A DNA stretch of 64,000 nucleotides from Amoebophrya sp. A120 (Eukaryota; Sar; Dinophyceae; Syndiniales; Amoebophryaceae). The notes under the pieces were generated by a model. The model searched no databases. It saw only the letters and a list, made by a program, of their open reading frames with translations, and was not told the origin of the DNA. This document shows positions 41,128-51,900 of this stretch, piece by piece (within the stretch, counting starts at the first letter, position 1; each line of letters starts with the position of its first letter). The translations under genes and the position numbers were made by a program. The stretch covers positions 1,571,182 to 1,635,181 of the forward strand of contig CAJINV010000010.1 in the NCBI GenBank assembly GCA_905178155.1, read 5' to 3'.

Positions 41128-42067
41128 TTTGCAGGTGCCTTGCGCGCTACCTCTAGAGATAATTTCCGTCTCCTCTAATCAGATTTTGTCTCTGAAGAGG
41201 GCAGAAAGAAGACCAGCTACGCTGACGAGAGATCCTAACTCGTCACGATTGCTCTTTCCAAAAATGTCCGCCACTGTCGTTCCTCGCTGATGGCCATGCC
41301 TTCCAATCCCCCTTTTTTTTTTTATCCAACAAAAAGCTTTGTTTTGGGCTAGTCAGCTTGGACGCCAGGGCACAAGGAGACAGGTATAGTGACACAGCCG
41401 CCAAGACATAGCAGAGGCGAATGGAGTCGAAGACAGCGCCAGCCTCTTGGGTGCCCGCTTTCTTTGCGTAGCAAGATCGTGCGCACCCTGGCTGTGTCTT
41501 CCCAAGCGTGACGGGGTGGAGCGATTACGTACCTACGAGGATGAGGAGCCTCGGCTTGCTAAAACATCATTGCGGACGGCCCCGCATTGATGTTGGACAA
41601 GTCCCGAAGACGCATGTTGATCACGTTGAACCGCGGCGGAGGAGGAGATGAGCAGAGACCTATCTTAATCCTCCTTGAACACTAGGATCTGCACTACTTC
41701 TCTTTGCTTATGGTTTATAGTTGATCTCATACAAAAAAAATGTGCAAAATGCTTCGCGGGAAGACCGCGGGGCCAACGACGCGCTCACCTGGTCAAGGTG
41801 ATGGCGCGACCGGAACTTCTCCCGTCGCCCCGCAACGACAGCGAGTTGATGACACGGTGGCTCGACCAGCTTCGGCGAAGTGGCTGGTCGTGGTCTTATT
41901 TTGAAAATAATGAAACTTGAAGGGGACGACGAGAGTGTTCTGGTCGGCATTTTGCGAGGACGTCGGGTAAAGAAACTCCATCTGGTGCACTAGCACCAGT
42001 TGTAGCATCATCATTATCATCCGTCGACAATGCAACATCTTCACCCGCCCTCACCGTAAGACCGACA
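41128..42067. other. Intergenic region upstream of the tail-anchored protein gene
   Basis: No gene is supported. It contains a T run (near 41.32 kb) and the fourth copy of repeat R. Confidence 0.5.
41741..41826. repeat. Dispersed repeat R, copy 4
   Basis: Matches copy 1 from TGTGCAAAATGCTTCGCGGG and adds the tail GACCGGAACTTCTCCCGTCG shared with copy 3. Confidence 0.88.
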
Positions 42068-45000
42068 ATGAGTAGCGGTGGTTCTCCTGTCGCTCAGTTT
42101 TGTTGTCCGACCACCTGCCCTGCGTTCCTTCCGAAAAACGGGAGGCGCGACACAAACGCGTCCACAGGGCCCCCGTCGATACAGCCGTCAGCGTCTAGCT
42201 CGACATTGCCCACGAGGGGGAAAATGCATTCGGCGCGGAACAGGACTGCTGCGGCAGCATGGGGCACTGGAACTTCTTACTACGGCAATAGGCGTAGAAC
42301 AAGAACCACTAGTAGGGCTAGGGCCTATACTCCCGATGCAGCTTCAACCACAAGAACCTCTATTCCCTGTTGCGTGGCGAACACTAGCTGTCAAAACCTG
42401 TTCTGCACCTGCGCAACTGCTGCGGCCTCCACCGCGTTGCTTGCGCACGTTGTTTTATTTGAGCGACGAGACCAACAGTCTTATTTCCGAACGGTGGAAG
42501 AGGAGGAGCAACTGTTAAAAGAAGAACTGCAGCAAAGTCGTCATGCTGGTTGTAACTACTATCACATCAACATGAAATCCGCTCGTCAAGAAGAACGTCC
42601 AATGATTTTAGCCGCGCACGCCCGGATTGTGCGCGAAGAGGGAAAAGGGGAAAAAGAGATCGAAGTGGGGGAGGACCACGCTCTTGTTGGAGAAGAAGAA
42701 GGAATGGGAAGTAGAAATACGGGGAGGAACGACGATAATAACATATCGGAAGAACAAGAGCCAGGACGAGCAGACGGTCATTCAGGAGTATTACCATTAG
42801 CGAGCAACTCATCGTCAACCTCCGCGACAGCGATAGTAATCCCAGGCGACGGCGAAACGGTCAGTGCAACGCCAGCCGCCGAAGATTTCGTTGGAGATGA
42901 TAAACCACCACCAGAGAGCATGACTTCTAACCAGAATCCACCAACATCTACTTCGCCACCGACGGCAAATAAGACGAACATGATGAGAAAGGAGCAAGGA
43001 CAGAGCAGTCAAGATGAAAACCAAATAAATGGCCATCAACGACCTCCGCATGACCAAAAAGATCTAGCTGGTGATGGTGAACATGAGCATCTTCTTCAGC
43101 GAGATGAATCGGATGTGGTGGAAACAAAGCAGAAACGGCAGGAAGACGAAGAAGCAGGCGGAAAAGTAGCCGACTCAAAATCCAAAACGACTACGCTGTT
43201 GGAGGAGTCCGCGACAGCTGCAATAGACGAGCACCAACCAGGACGGGCCCCGTCCGTAAAAAGTGCTGACGAAACCACAAGCAACGCAGGAGCCAGTGGG
43301 CCGACTGCGATGAGCGAGGAAGTTGTTTCTGGACCACTGCCTCCTGGTCGTGAAGATGCAAATGCTGTTGAGGAAGAAGATGGCGCTGAAGATGATATCG
43401 CACCGAGAGAGGACGACTCATCTTCCCGCGAAGATGAACAAACTTCAGACATTTCAACGACAGATTACATCAAATCTACCGTCCGGTATTACCTCCAGGA
43501 CCTGGCCTTGTCGGTCTACCACAACAAACACCTACGGCCGTTCCTGGCAAAGACAAACATCGTGCCGTTTGTGGTGCGGACATTTGCTGCCCCTAGTTAC
43601 TTTGGAAGCACTGCTAGCAGTAGGACGAGAAAGAACTCACCCGCTACCACGTCCTACCGACAAAAGGGAAAAGAGCGCGGCACGAACGGAGAAGAAACGA
43701 GGGAGTTCAACAAAAAAACAAAGGCCTCCGCTTCCACTGGTGCGCAAAATAGAGCAAGATCACAGCATCACGGACGTCACGAGGTTCGAGTGTCTTCCTT
43801 TGCCTACGACGAGGTCGACGCGCAGGCGGCAAAGAGCGGCCGCAGTACTTCTACCAGAAACCTCAACACGGCTGCTGCTCGGATGGAAAATAAGTTTGTA
43901 GTGGTCGGGCCACCGATAAGAGTAGACCGAACTGTATCGGCGCGGAAGAACGAAACGGAACTGCTCCTGAGAGCAGCAGCAGCGGGAGCAGGTAAAATGA
44001 AAACGTCGTCGTCTGGTAGACTAAGAAGACACGACGAATCACCTGGGGGTGCGCAGACGAGTAGAGTAAGCTTCAACAGTGCCGGCACAAGCGCCCACGA
44101 CAGTCACGATGTACTGAAAGGATCTTCCATTTCGTTCTTGTCCGGCGAAGAAGAAACAGAAATGCTCGAGCATGATCATGAACGTCACCACGCTGCTGCG
44201 ATGAAGACGTCCTCTGCAGTGAGTATTTCTACTTCATCAACATCCGAACAAACAGAAACTATTTTGAGGTCTTCGTACTCTTACCACTATCCCGCGCTCG
44301 ACTTTTTCGAAGCAGACAACACCTGTTTTGAACGGCTACAGCACGAAGTGTTGAAGCTACGGCAGCCGACCATCTTTACCGATGCCGGCGCCTATTATTG
44401 TCGGGAGAAGGATGAAGACAACAACGGCAACGACCTCGACACTGCTTGGTGGGGAACCTTCAAGCAGGGGATGAATCGGGCGGACAGGAATAAGATGTAC
44501 GAAGACATTCCGGAACTGTCAGGACCGAAATCGTCAAAATCGAAAAACTTGTGATGCATAAAATGAAAATCGATACCAGTTGGACCCTCAGTTTGCAAGC
44601 GGCGCATGACAAATTTCGGGAGCACCCAGATGCAGTCTGTCATGCTGTTTGGGAAAAGAAGACTGCTCCTGTCATGCTACTCTGGCAGCAGATTGCATAC
44701 CGCTAATAAACAGGCTTGCAATAGGACTCATTTGCCTGCTCCCCAATACAGGCCACGCGTGCCCTACATTTTTTGCATTACTTACAAATTTCTCGACTTT
44801 GTCAATTTCGATCCTGACACATCCATAGACATCGCTTACGGCTTCCTGTTCTATCCCACCTACGACAAAAGCGGAGGCTCCAGCTATCTATGCATCGAAA
44901 AAGAGCAGGGCCGCGATGCTGTCGTAAGTTTATCAAATGCGTCTAGTACAACTTCTAGTTCTACCGTACACGAGTGTTGGACCTGCATGGCCAGCTTAAA

Positions 45001-48000
45001 TCTGGACAAGCAGGAGCTGCTTTTGATTTGCGCTCTTGATAGGTGAGCTAGTACATCCTTTTAACTGACAAATACTTATCAGACAGCCACAGCATGATCT
45101 ACATGTTTTTCTTTTTTCTGTGGTCACTTGCATGACGGTCATGGACATTGTACTATACACGCGACACTGACGCTCAGCATCTTCTTGCAAACCATATCAT
45201 TGCGGGTTAAGTACCACGGCAGTAGACGACGTATTCAGTGCAATGATACCTCCGTGCTAGAAGTGCTGGCATAACGTCCAGCATGATGAAAAAGAAAATT
45301 TGTAAACGCGGATTTTTCATACATAAGGAAGAGACCCGTAAATGCATCATGCAGCTTGTTGCTACGACTACGAGTGGGAGTGCAGCACTTTTGCACAGGA
45401 TGGTCGGAAGATTCTAACGATCCCTGTGTCAAGGCATGCGGTTTATGGAAGTGCCAGGTTTCAAATCGACAAAATGGACAGGGTTCGTCATGCCTAGAAG
45501 TCACACGAGTAGTTCGACGCTCTGTCATTTCTAAGCCGCGCGTGACAATTTTTTCATGTTGTAACCCTCGGGGCCTCGTGCTTAGCACCCTGCCATGCCT
45601 CCAAGCGATTCCATTGGTTTGTGGTATTAGCAAGCGTAGGCTCGTCACACTCGATAGCGTTCGAAGCAACGTAGCTTTTTGTATATTAGCCAAAAAATCA
45701 TGCATGACAACTACAAATGAATACCATTTTCATTTTGAAAATTTACAACTTGGCGCTTCAATACGGGAACAACGAAGAGTTCGAGAACTACGAAAAGTTC
45801 TGGAACCCGCCCTCGTCCGTGGACCTGAACGAGCACCTTTCGTTATCAAATGCAAATATGTCTGAGTCCTCTGGAACGTCGCAAGACTTGTCATGCAGGT
45901 TTTCCAAGACCCATGAGGTCTGGAAAAATGCGAGACCCAGCATGACAGATTCTTTGAGGTCTCTATCATGCCTTTCGTGCATGAGAAACTCTCTCTCGAC
46001 TTGGTCAAAAGCGGACACACAGATTTTTGCATCATTCAGATTTAGCATGACAAGTTTGAATCTTGTTCCAGAGGACCCAGACATATTTTTTGCAATGCAT
46101 ATTCGTTGTGCTGCAATTGGGCCTGGGCCGACGACGACCCTACTAGGCCGATCCGTTGCAAACCGGACACCTTGTTCAACATCATGCGGAGGAAATACAC
46201 TCGGGATGGTTTCGCAACCGCCTACAATGTGGAGGATTCACACTACTGTCTTCCCAAGGAGACCTACGAAACTTTCGACAACGATAACCCCGACGACAGA
46301 AGAAAGCTGAATCACATCCCGGCTTGCGCGGCCCGAGTGTTTGACCGAAGCAAGTGTAGTGGTGGAATCATGACGGCGGATTGCGAAAACAGCTGCAATA
46401 TGGATTGCAAAAGTATCGTACTCGTACAAGTCGCAATACAAATTTACTCCACAGAAGATGAAGGCGAACAAGTAGAAGCGGAGTGTGTCTGATTCAGGTC
46501 GTACTAGAGAAGATCTGTCACGCAGTTCTGCAAGTAGTACGAGTGCGATACTTTTGTAAAGGATACGCAACGCGGATCCGGAGTCTCGCTGCGAGTGGAA
46601 GAAACCTCCGACGACGACCACTGTATGGATTCCAACTGTGTCTGGGTCTGGGAGAATGTTGCAATGTTTGTGATGCAAGTTTTGCATGGCCCAGAAGGTG
46701 GGGCGTAGCATCTTCACAAGTTTTCCGGCAGCTTTTAAGAGCATAAAGCAGTCTGGTGCGTGACAATAAATCATGCTGTACAGCTTCAGTTGCTACTCAC
46801 GCATGACAGATTTTTGTGTGAATCACAGAAAGAGTTACTGGTTTATTGCACCTTTCCAGACGCAGACACATATTATGCATTTGATACACGCCGTGCGTCC
46901 CCCTGCCGTCTTCATATGGCACGAAAAAACTGCTTCGCCGCACTACACTTCCTGGTAAAAAAAAACTATAAGGGTATGTCTATGTCATGTGCATGCAGCA
47001 CATCAGTAGAAGCGTTTGTCTAACTCGAAGAATTGCAACGCATGGGAAAATCATTTCTCACTGAGATTTCCCTCATTGCGGGGCACGCTCACGCATGGTT
47101 GATGTTATGATTTGATGCCAGTGTTCCCCGTAAAGCAAGCGCGTGCTGTGCAAATTTTGCAAAATCGTCTTCACAGAAGTTGTGAAGTGAAACAGTTTTT
47201 CTGTTGGCAACTTGATACAACCGTGAGCGCAGATGGTGCATCACTTGGTGGGGTACCACCAGCCGAAATAGCGGAAAGGTAAAGGTTTCGTATACATGAT
47301 TCAGCATAGTAAGAATTCTTTTTTCTAGGATCTTGCCAACTACATGAGTAGTCGCATGATGCAGTTTGTCGAGCATATTGTGCAGGAGAAGTCGTATGTG
47401 AACGCATACTTCGATACTATAAGCTTGTATTGCATAGTGCACGACCATCTGCCGTGAGGACGAGGATCATGATATTCCTTCACCTTTGTCATGCAGGAAC
47501 AGTCTCGTGAAAACATCACCATCACAGAATCGACCTGTCGCAATCCACGAAGACCTGGGTCGAGTTCCTGAAGGAGCGATCTATGATGCCCAGCATGACG
47601 GAAGCGGACGCCGTATCGATGGATGACAAAGTCGTGTGCAACGAGGCCGCAAACTGGACCGGTGCTGTATCTTGAGAAAAAACTGTTTACAGTCACACAC
47701 CCTGATGCAAGACAAGCAAGGCAGACAACCTCTGTCATGCCGGAAATCATGCTTGCCACCCTCATTATTATTTCCTGCCTGCGCATTTTTACAACGAGCT
47801 TTCTTTGCCACACAGAGCAAGTTTGTGATGCTGAAATTCCACGACCAAGTGCGTAACTGTAACATTTTTTTGTATGGATATGCTGCTCCGAAGTTCTACT
47901 GTCCTAGCCCGGGCGGCGACGTCCAGATATGAAATGCAAAAGCATCGCACTCGTATAAATGAATCACAAATTTTCTCAACATGAGAAATAGAAATTGTAA

Positions 48001-48282
48001 ACGCGGATTTGCCTTAAGAAAAATGTAATGCATAAATGCAATTGGTACGAGTACCTACGATACTTTTGCACAGGATACCAGATGACCGGCTGCAACGAGA
48101 CCTTGGCACTCCTCAAGTCGAGCAGCAATTTGAGCAATGTTAGTCTGGAAAATGTAAGTGCACGACTGGAGACGGAAAAAGCGTCTGCGAGACGGCGACA
48201 GATGGCAGGAGGAACTACGACACTTGTTGTCACGATTCTGATCGCTGGCGGGTCATCTCTCTTGTCTATCCTTTTGCTGTAG
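42068..48282 (+). CDS. Large Cys-containing protein with C-terminal membrane anchor, about 1,222 aa, eight introners
   Basis: Exons 42068-44508, 44833-45042, 45212-45231, 45408-45443, 45769-45843, 46107-46398, 46571-46623, about 46892-46954, 47329-47426, 47528-47667, 47886-47927 and 48083-48282. All phases agree except one base at the 46624 element. The first 800 residues are acidic, Ser/Thr-rich and probably disordered, with a possible hydrophobic segment near residue 120. The conserved-looking part starts at DIAYGFLFYPTYDKSGGSSY and carries many Cys (VHECWTCM, DPCVKACGY, LCCNWAWADDDP, CLPKETY, KFYCPSPGGD), suggesting disulfides in an extracellular or luminal domain. It ends in TLVVTILIAGGSSLLSILLL, a tail anchor. 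No family is recognised. Small exons (20, 36 and 42 nt) come from dense insertion. Confidence 0.72.
44509..44827. mobile_element. Introner element, family D
   Basis: The left end TCCGGAACTGTCAGGACCGA is shifted from the usual TATGG start; the right end read inwards is TATGGATGTGTCAGGATCGA. The direct repeat GACAT is perfect. Removal gives NKMYED|IAYGFLFYPTYD. Confidence 0.9.
45043..45211 (+). other. Probable GT-AG intron in the tail-anchored protein gene
   Basis: Donor GATAG|GTGAGC is strong. Acceptor GGGTTAAG|TACC gives ALD-STTAVDD in the right phase for the next exons. No inverted repeat. Confidence 0.6.
45232..45402. mobile_element. Introner element, family B (strongly worn)
   Basis: The left end TATTCAGTGCAATGATACCT and a right end closing ACTTTTGCACAGGAT resemble family B, but the flanking repeat is not readable. 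Removing 45232-45407 keeps the frame (AVDD|EDSNDPCVKACG). The right edge is uncertain. Confidence 0.65.
45444..45763. mobile_element. Introner element, family D (worn)
   Basis: The ends are TATGGAAGTGCCAGGTTTCA and TATTGAAGCGCCAAGTTGTA inwards. The direct repeat is degenerate (CGGTT, CGGGA). Removal gives DPCVKACG|YNNEEFENYEKFW. Confidence 0.85.
45844..46101. mobile_element. Introner element, family A
   Basis: The ends are TATCAAATGCAAATATGTCT and TATGCATTGCAAAAAATATG inwards. The direct repeat TTCGT is perfect. Removal gives DLNEHLS|LCCNWAWADDD. Confidence 0.94.
46399..46565. mobile_element. Introner element, family B
   Basis: The ends are TATGGATTGCAAAAGTATCG and TATCCTTTACAAAAGTATCG inwards. 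The direct repeat has one mismatch (TGCAA, CGCAA). Removal gives TADCENSCN|ADPESRCEW. Confidence 0.92.
46624..46886. mobile_element. Introner element, family A; junction off by one base
   Basis: The ends are TATGGATTCCAACTGTGTCT and TATCAAATGCATAATATGTG inwards. The direct repeat is degenerate (CACTG, CACGC). Simple removal leaves the frame one base out relative to the downstream exon (ARKNCFAALHFL). The cut may shift by one base here. Confidence 0.8.
46955..47328 (+). other. Probable GT-AG intron in the tail-anchored protein gene
   Basis: Donor TTCCTG|GTAAAA and acceptor TTTTTTCTAG|GATC join CFAALHFL to DLANYMSSRMMQF in phase 0. The pyrimidine tract before AG is conventional. Confidence 0.65.
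47427..47527 (+). other. Probable GT-AG intron in the tail-anchored protein gene
   Basis: Donor AGCTT|GTATTG and acceptor CATCACAG|AATC join YVNAYFDTISL to IDLSQSTKTWVEF in phase 2. At 101 bp it is the shortest well-supported ordinary intron here. Confidence 0.65.
47668..47880. mobile_element. Introner element, family G
   Basis: The ends are TATCTTGAGAAAAAACTGTT and TATCCATACAAAAAAATGTT inwards. The direct repeat TGCTG is perfect. Removal gives AANWTGA|APKFYCPSPGGD. Confidence 0.92.
47928..48077. mobile_element. Introner element, family B
   Basis: The ends are TATGAAATGCAAAAGCATCG and TATCCTGTGCAAAAGTATCG inwards. The direct repeat CCAGA is perfect. Removal gives PGGDVQ|MTGCNETLALL. Confidence 0.95.
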
Positions 48283-48947
48283 ATGGCAGAAGCAGGAATA
48301 GGTCCAACATCACGACCTTCAAGATCTTTATAATCGCAGGAGATACAACTTCTCTACTTCATTTTCTGATAGATATCCATATCATCCGACTCGGTAAAAG
48401 AAGTAGCAACCAGATTCGGCACCAGCATCCGAGTCGGTAAAAGAAGTAGTTGCTGCAAAGGTCATTTTTGTTACTTTAGCCATGATATTTGAGACTGAAA
48501 GTTTATCGTCGATGACACAGTCGTTGCAAGAAGGCAGGAAGAAAACAGGAGGCAAGGCAATGCTCTGGACCCGGTGGATCACGGGATTCCAAAAATTGCC
48601 AGGTTGTAGTTCTGCAAAGAATAAGAAGCCTCCCAATAACGACAAAGAAACCCGTACTGCTCGTTCTTCGCGTTCCCAGTCTAGTTCGTAATTCTTGGCG
48701 CTGCCGAATAAATCGTGTTCGCACCACGACCCTGCAAGCTGTGCAATTCGAATTCTTCTGCCCCTCGTCCGCATAGTTCCTTCTGGTATTTCTATCTTCG
48801 TGTTCGTTCTCTCTGTTGCACAAGTTAGCTGCGTGATCTGCGAGTTTCTGCAGTTTATTTTTAGTGGTACGTTGATTGTGATGTAGTAACTACCAGCGGA
48901 AAACCAATATCAACGCTGCATTGACATTCTCTACAAACCGTACAAGC
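48283..48947. other. Intergenic region with a 24-bp duplicated motif
   Basis: CATCCGACTCGGTAAAAGAA with GTAG occurs at 48383 and, with one mismatch, at 48426. Short open frames on both strands (minus 48382-48774; plus 48695-48886, which is hydrophobic) are not convincing genes. Confidence 0.5.
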
Positions 48948-51900
48948 ATGCTTTTTCCTCCCGCGTCTGTTACCTCCGCGAGTTCTTCGTCTTCAAGTGG
49001 CCCTTCGAACCAAAGCCCCACATTTTCCCCCTTGGAGGTCGCTGGGAGTGGGACGCCAGGAAGTGGAAGCTGCAGCCGAGTGGTCCTGCCCGGGCAGAAT
49101 TCTACTTCCGAAGGCAACAATTCGGTCGCAGAGGAGGAACGGCCGCAAGAACTGCAGAATCTCAATCTCGTGGCCCCAGCAACATCAACATCAATCGCCC
49201 CCACGGTGGGTACTAATTTCCGCCGCAAAAATGGAAATACTTACAGTGGCAACGACCAAAATCAGCAAGGACGGGGCCCTGTACTAGCAGGTGCGCCAGC
49301 TCTTGCCGTTGGAACAAAAGCTGCCACTTTATTCGCCACCAACACGCACTCGTCGCCGCTGACCTCATTCCTAATACACGACCAGGCCGATTGCAGGACT
49401 GGCCCTGGTGACCCCCGTTCATCATCATCGCGGCCTTCTAGCATGGTCGGTGGTGCGACCAGCTCCGGGACCGCCGCTGTAGTACAACAAGAACTCGGGA
49501 AGCAGCAGCAGCAGCAGCAGGTGGGCGCGAGTCAGGAACACCAACAAACCAGGACAGCGAATGGCGTGGTCAGTGGCGGGAACAAGATGAAAGGTAGCAT
49601 TAACAAAGGCGGGAAAGGAGGAAAGGCATCGCCAGTACTACTACAACATCAGGTCTTACACAACAAGAACTCTCCACCGCCCACCTTCATCCAGACGCCC
49701 GGTACAGGTTCCGGTGCCGGCCGTGTGGAGGTAGTTTCGGGAGCGGCTACAACAACAGTGGTCAACATTGCAGGAACGAAGACCACTATTGGAGGTTCAC
49801 TCCTCAGTAGCGCTTCTTCGTCCACGTCATCCACGCCGTTCGCCGGAGTAAGTGCCGGTAATAGAGCGCAGCACCCTACTGCAACATCTTCTGTGGCCGG
49901 AAAAACAGCTACAGCTGCAGCATGCGCCACTGTACATAACGGGGTGGGCATTGCTGCACAGGATGAAGTTACGAACGGCGCAACTTCGGGAATGATCAAC
50001 GTTGTGCAGACTCCGCAGCCAAATGCAGCACACAAACCACAGCCAGTTGCACCCGACCAACAGATCATATCTTCTGCTCCGTCGCAGCAGCAGCAGCGCG
50101 GCCGGCCAACGACCATGAAGGGTTCGCCGCCGCCGCCCATGCATGCGGTTTTTGCTTCTGCAGCCGGGAAAATGAACACGTCCCCGCGCCGCCACGTGTT
50201 TGTCTCGCCCATTCGCGGCCGGACTTCAACGGCGTGCGGAATGCCGGGACTGCAGCTGATGAATTTGTCACCCTTGCCGAGCAGCTCGATGAGGGCAGTA
50301 GGCAACAAGGGCCAGCAGCACCTGCAGCCGGCGGGGGAACAGAGAAAAAGTAGCAATCCTCTTTCATCTGAAAATGCAACGGCATCGGCAACGACACAAC
50401 CTAGCAGCAGCAAGCGGGGCACGGGGGATACTTCGTCCCTTCTGCGGACTTCGGCCGCTTCTTTCCAGCAAGACCGTAAGAATACGACAGATATACAACA
50501 TCAACCAGCCTCCTCCACTACAGGTGGTTTTAGCCCCTTGCCGATGCGCGTGGGGATAACAAGTAAGCAGAGCCAGAATGGGAAGATGAATTTCATAGCA
50601 CCAAGTGCAATAAATGGTGAAGCAGGAGGTACCGCCGCGGGGACCTCAACGACTATAACCGCGAATTCGATTGTGAGCAAAAGCCTGGATTGGAGTCAGT
50701 TATCGTTGTCGAAGTCATCTACCTTCCAATACGGCCGATCACCTTCCGCGGACCGGACTTCGGTTGCTTTCGGCAGTGCAGCTATTTTGAACAACAGAAC
50801 TGCGAAGAAAAATGCGCCTTTTTCTCAACAACCCACCTCATTCACCAAGGATCAGGTTTTGCGCGCGTCGGTCGATCTGATGAGGCAGACGGAAAACAGT
50901 GCTGCAAAAGCACCACAGGCAGGAGGCGAAGTAGAGAACATAGACTCTGCAGCCGCAGAAAAGTTGATGTCCGAAAATTCGGATAAAGTAGCAACGGCAA
51001 TAAGCGGCACGGAGGATGGACAATCGGCACCTATTGAAATTCCCGACTTCACCACAGAGCTGGAACAGGAAGTTGCTCAACCAAAAAATGCAAGTAGCAC
51101 GCCTGGTGAAGTAGACCTTGACCTTCGCAGCTCTACATCAGTAGCCCCACATCAAGTCGCAGCCGTGGTTGTGCCGCCACCCACCTCTACTGTAGGAACT
51201 ACTGTTGCTAGGAGTATGTTGAAAGCCCCGACTGCCGCCACCGCGGGTAGCAGCAGCTCTACCACAGGTTCATCAAGCTCCGCTGCATTTTTGTCCCAAA
51301 ATCCTCTCCCGTCCCGCACGATTCCCCAGCCCGCTCTGATTCCTGCGATGAATAAAACCGCGCAATTTCGGGTCGCGTCGCAAGACAGCAGCAACAAGAT
51401 TGGTTTGTTCGCAACTGGAACTACGAATAAAGCGTTGAATTATGCCGGAAACGGGAACGGCACAGGTGGAGCGGGTGCTTCCTCAACATCCTCTTCCCAT
51501 TTCCGTGTGGCTTCGCAAGACAGCGCGAATGAACGGATGCTGCTGTATGAATTGCAAAAGTATCGTACTCGTATAAATGCATTTGGAATTTCCTCAGCAT
51601 GAGAGCTGCAATTTGTCATGCTGTTTCACCTTATGGACACGATTTGTCATGCATAATTGCATCAATTAGTACGAGTACGATACTTTTGCACAGGATATGC
51701 TGTTCCAACCTGCAACGCGGTCACCTTTGCGGGGCGGTGGCGTAAATTTTTCCGGGCCGCGGGGACACCAGCAACCGGTGCCGGCGCCGATACCTCTGCG
51801 CAGCTCAGCAAATACATCGAAGGACAGTAGGAGTGACGCTGTTGCTTTTCAAAGTGGTCCAGTTCCAAATTCAAAAACTGCTGTTATTGCAACATCTACT

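Noticed and set aside
47089-47448. Minus-strand open frame of 119 aa
   Set aside because: It overlaps an ordinary intron and a well-placed exon of the tail-anchored protein gene in the opposite direction.
49649-50422. Long minus-strand open frame of 257 aa
   Set aside because: It is the shadow of the low-complexity N-terminal arm of the kinase gene on the opposite strand.
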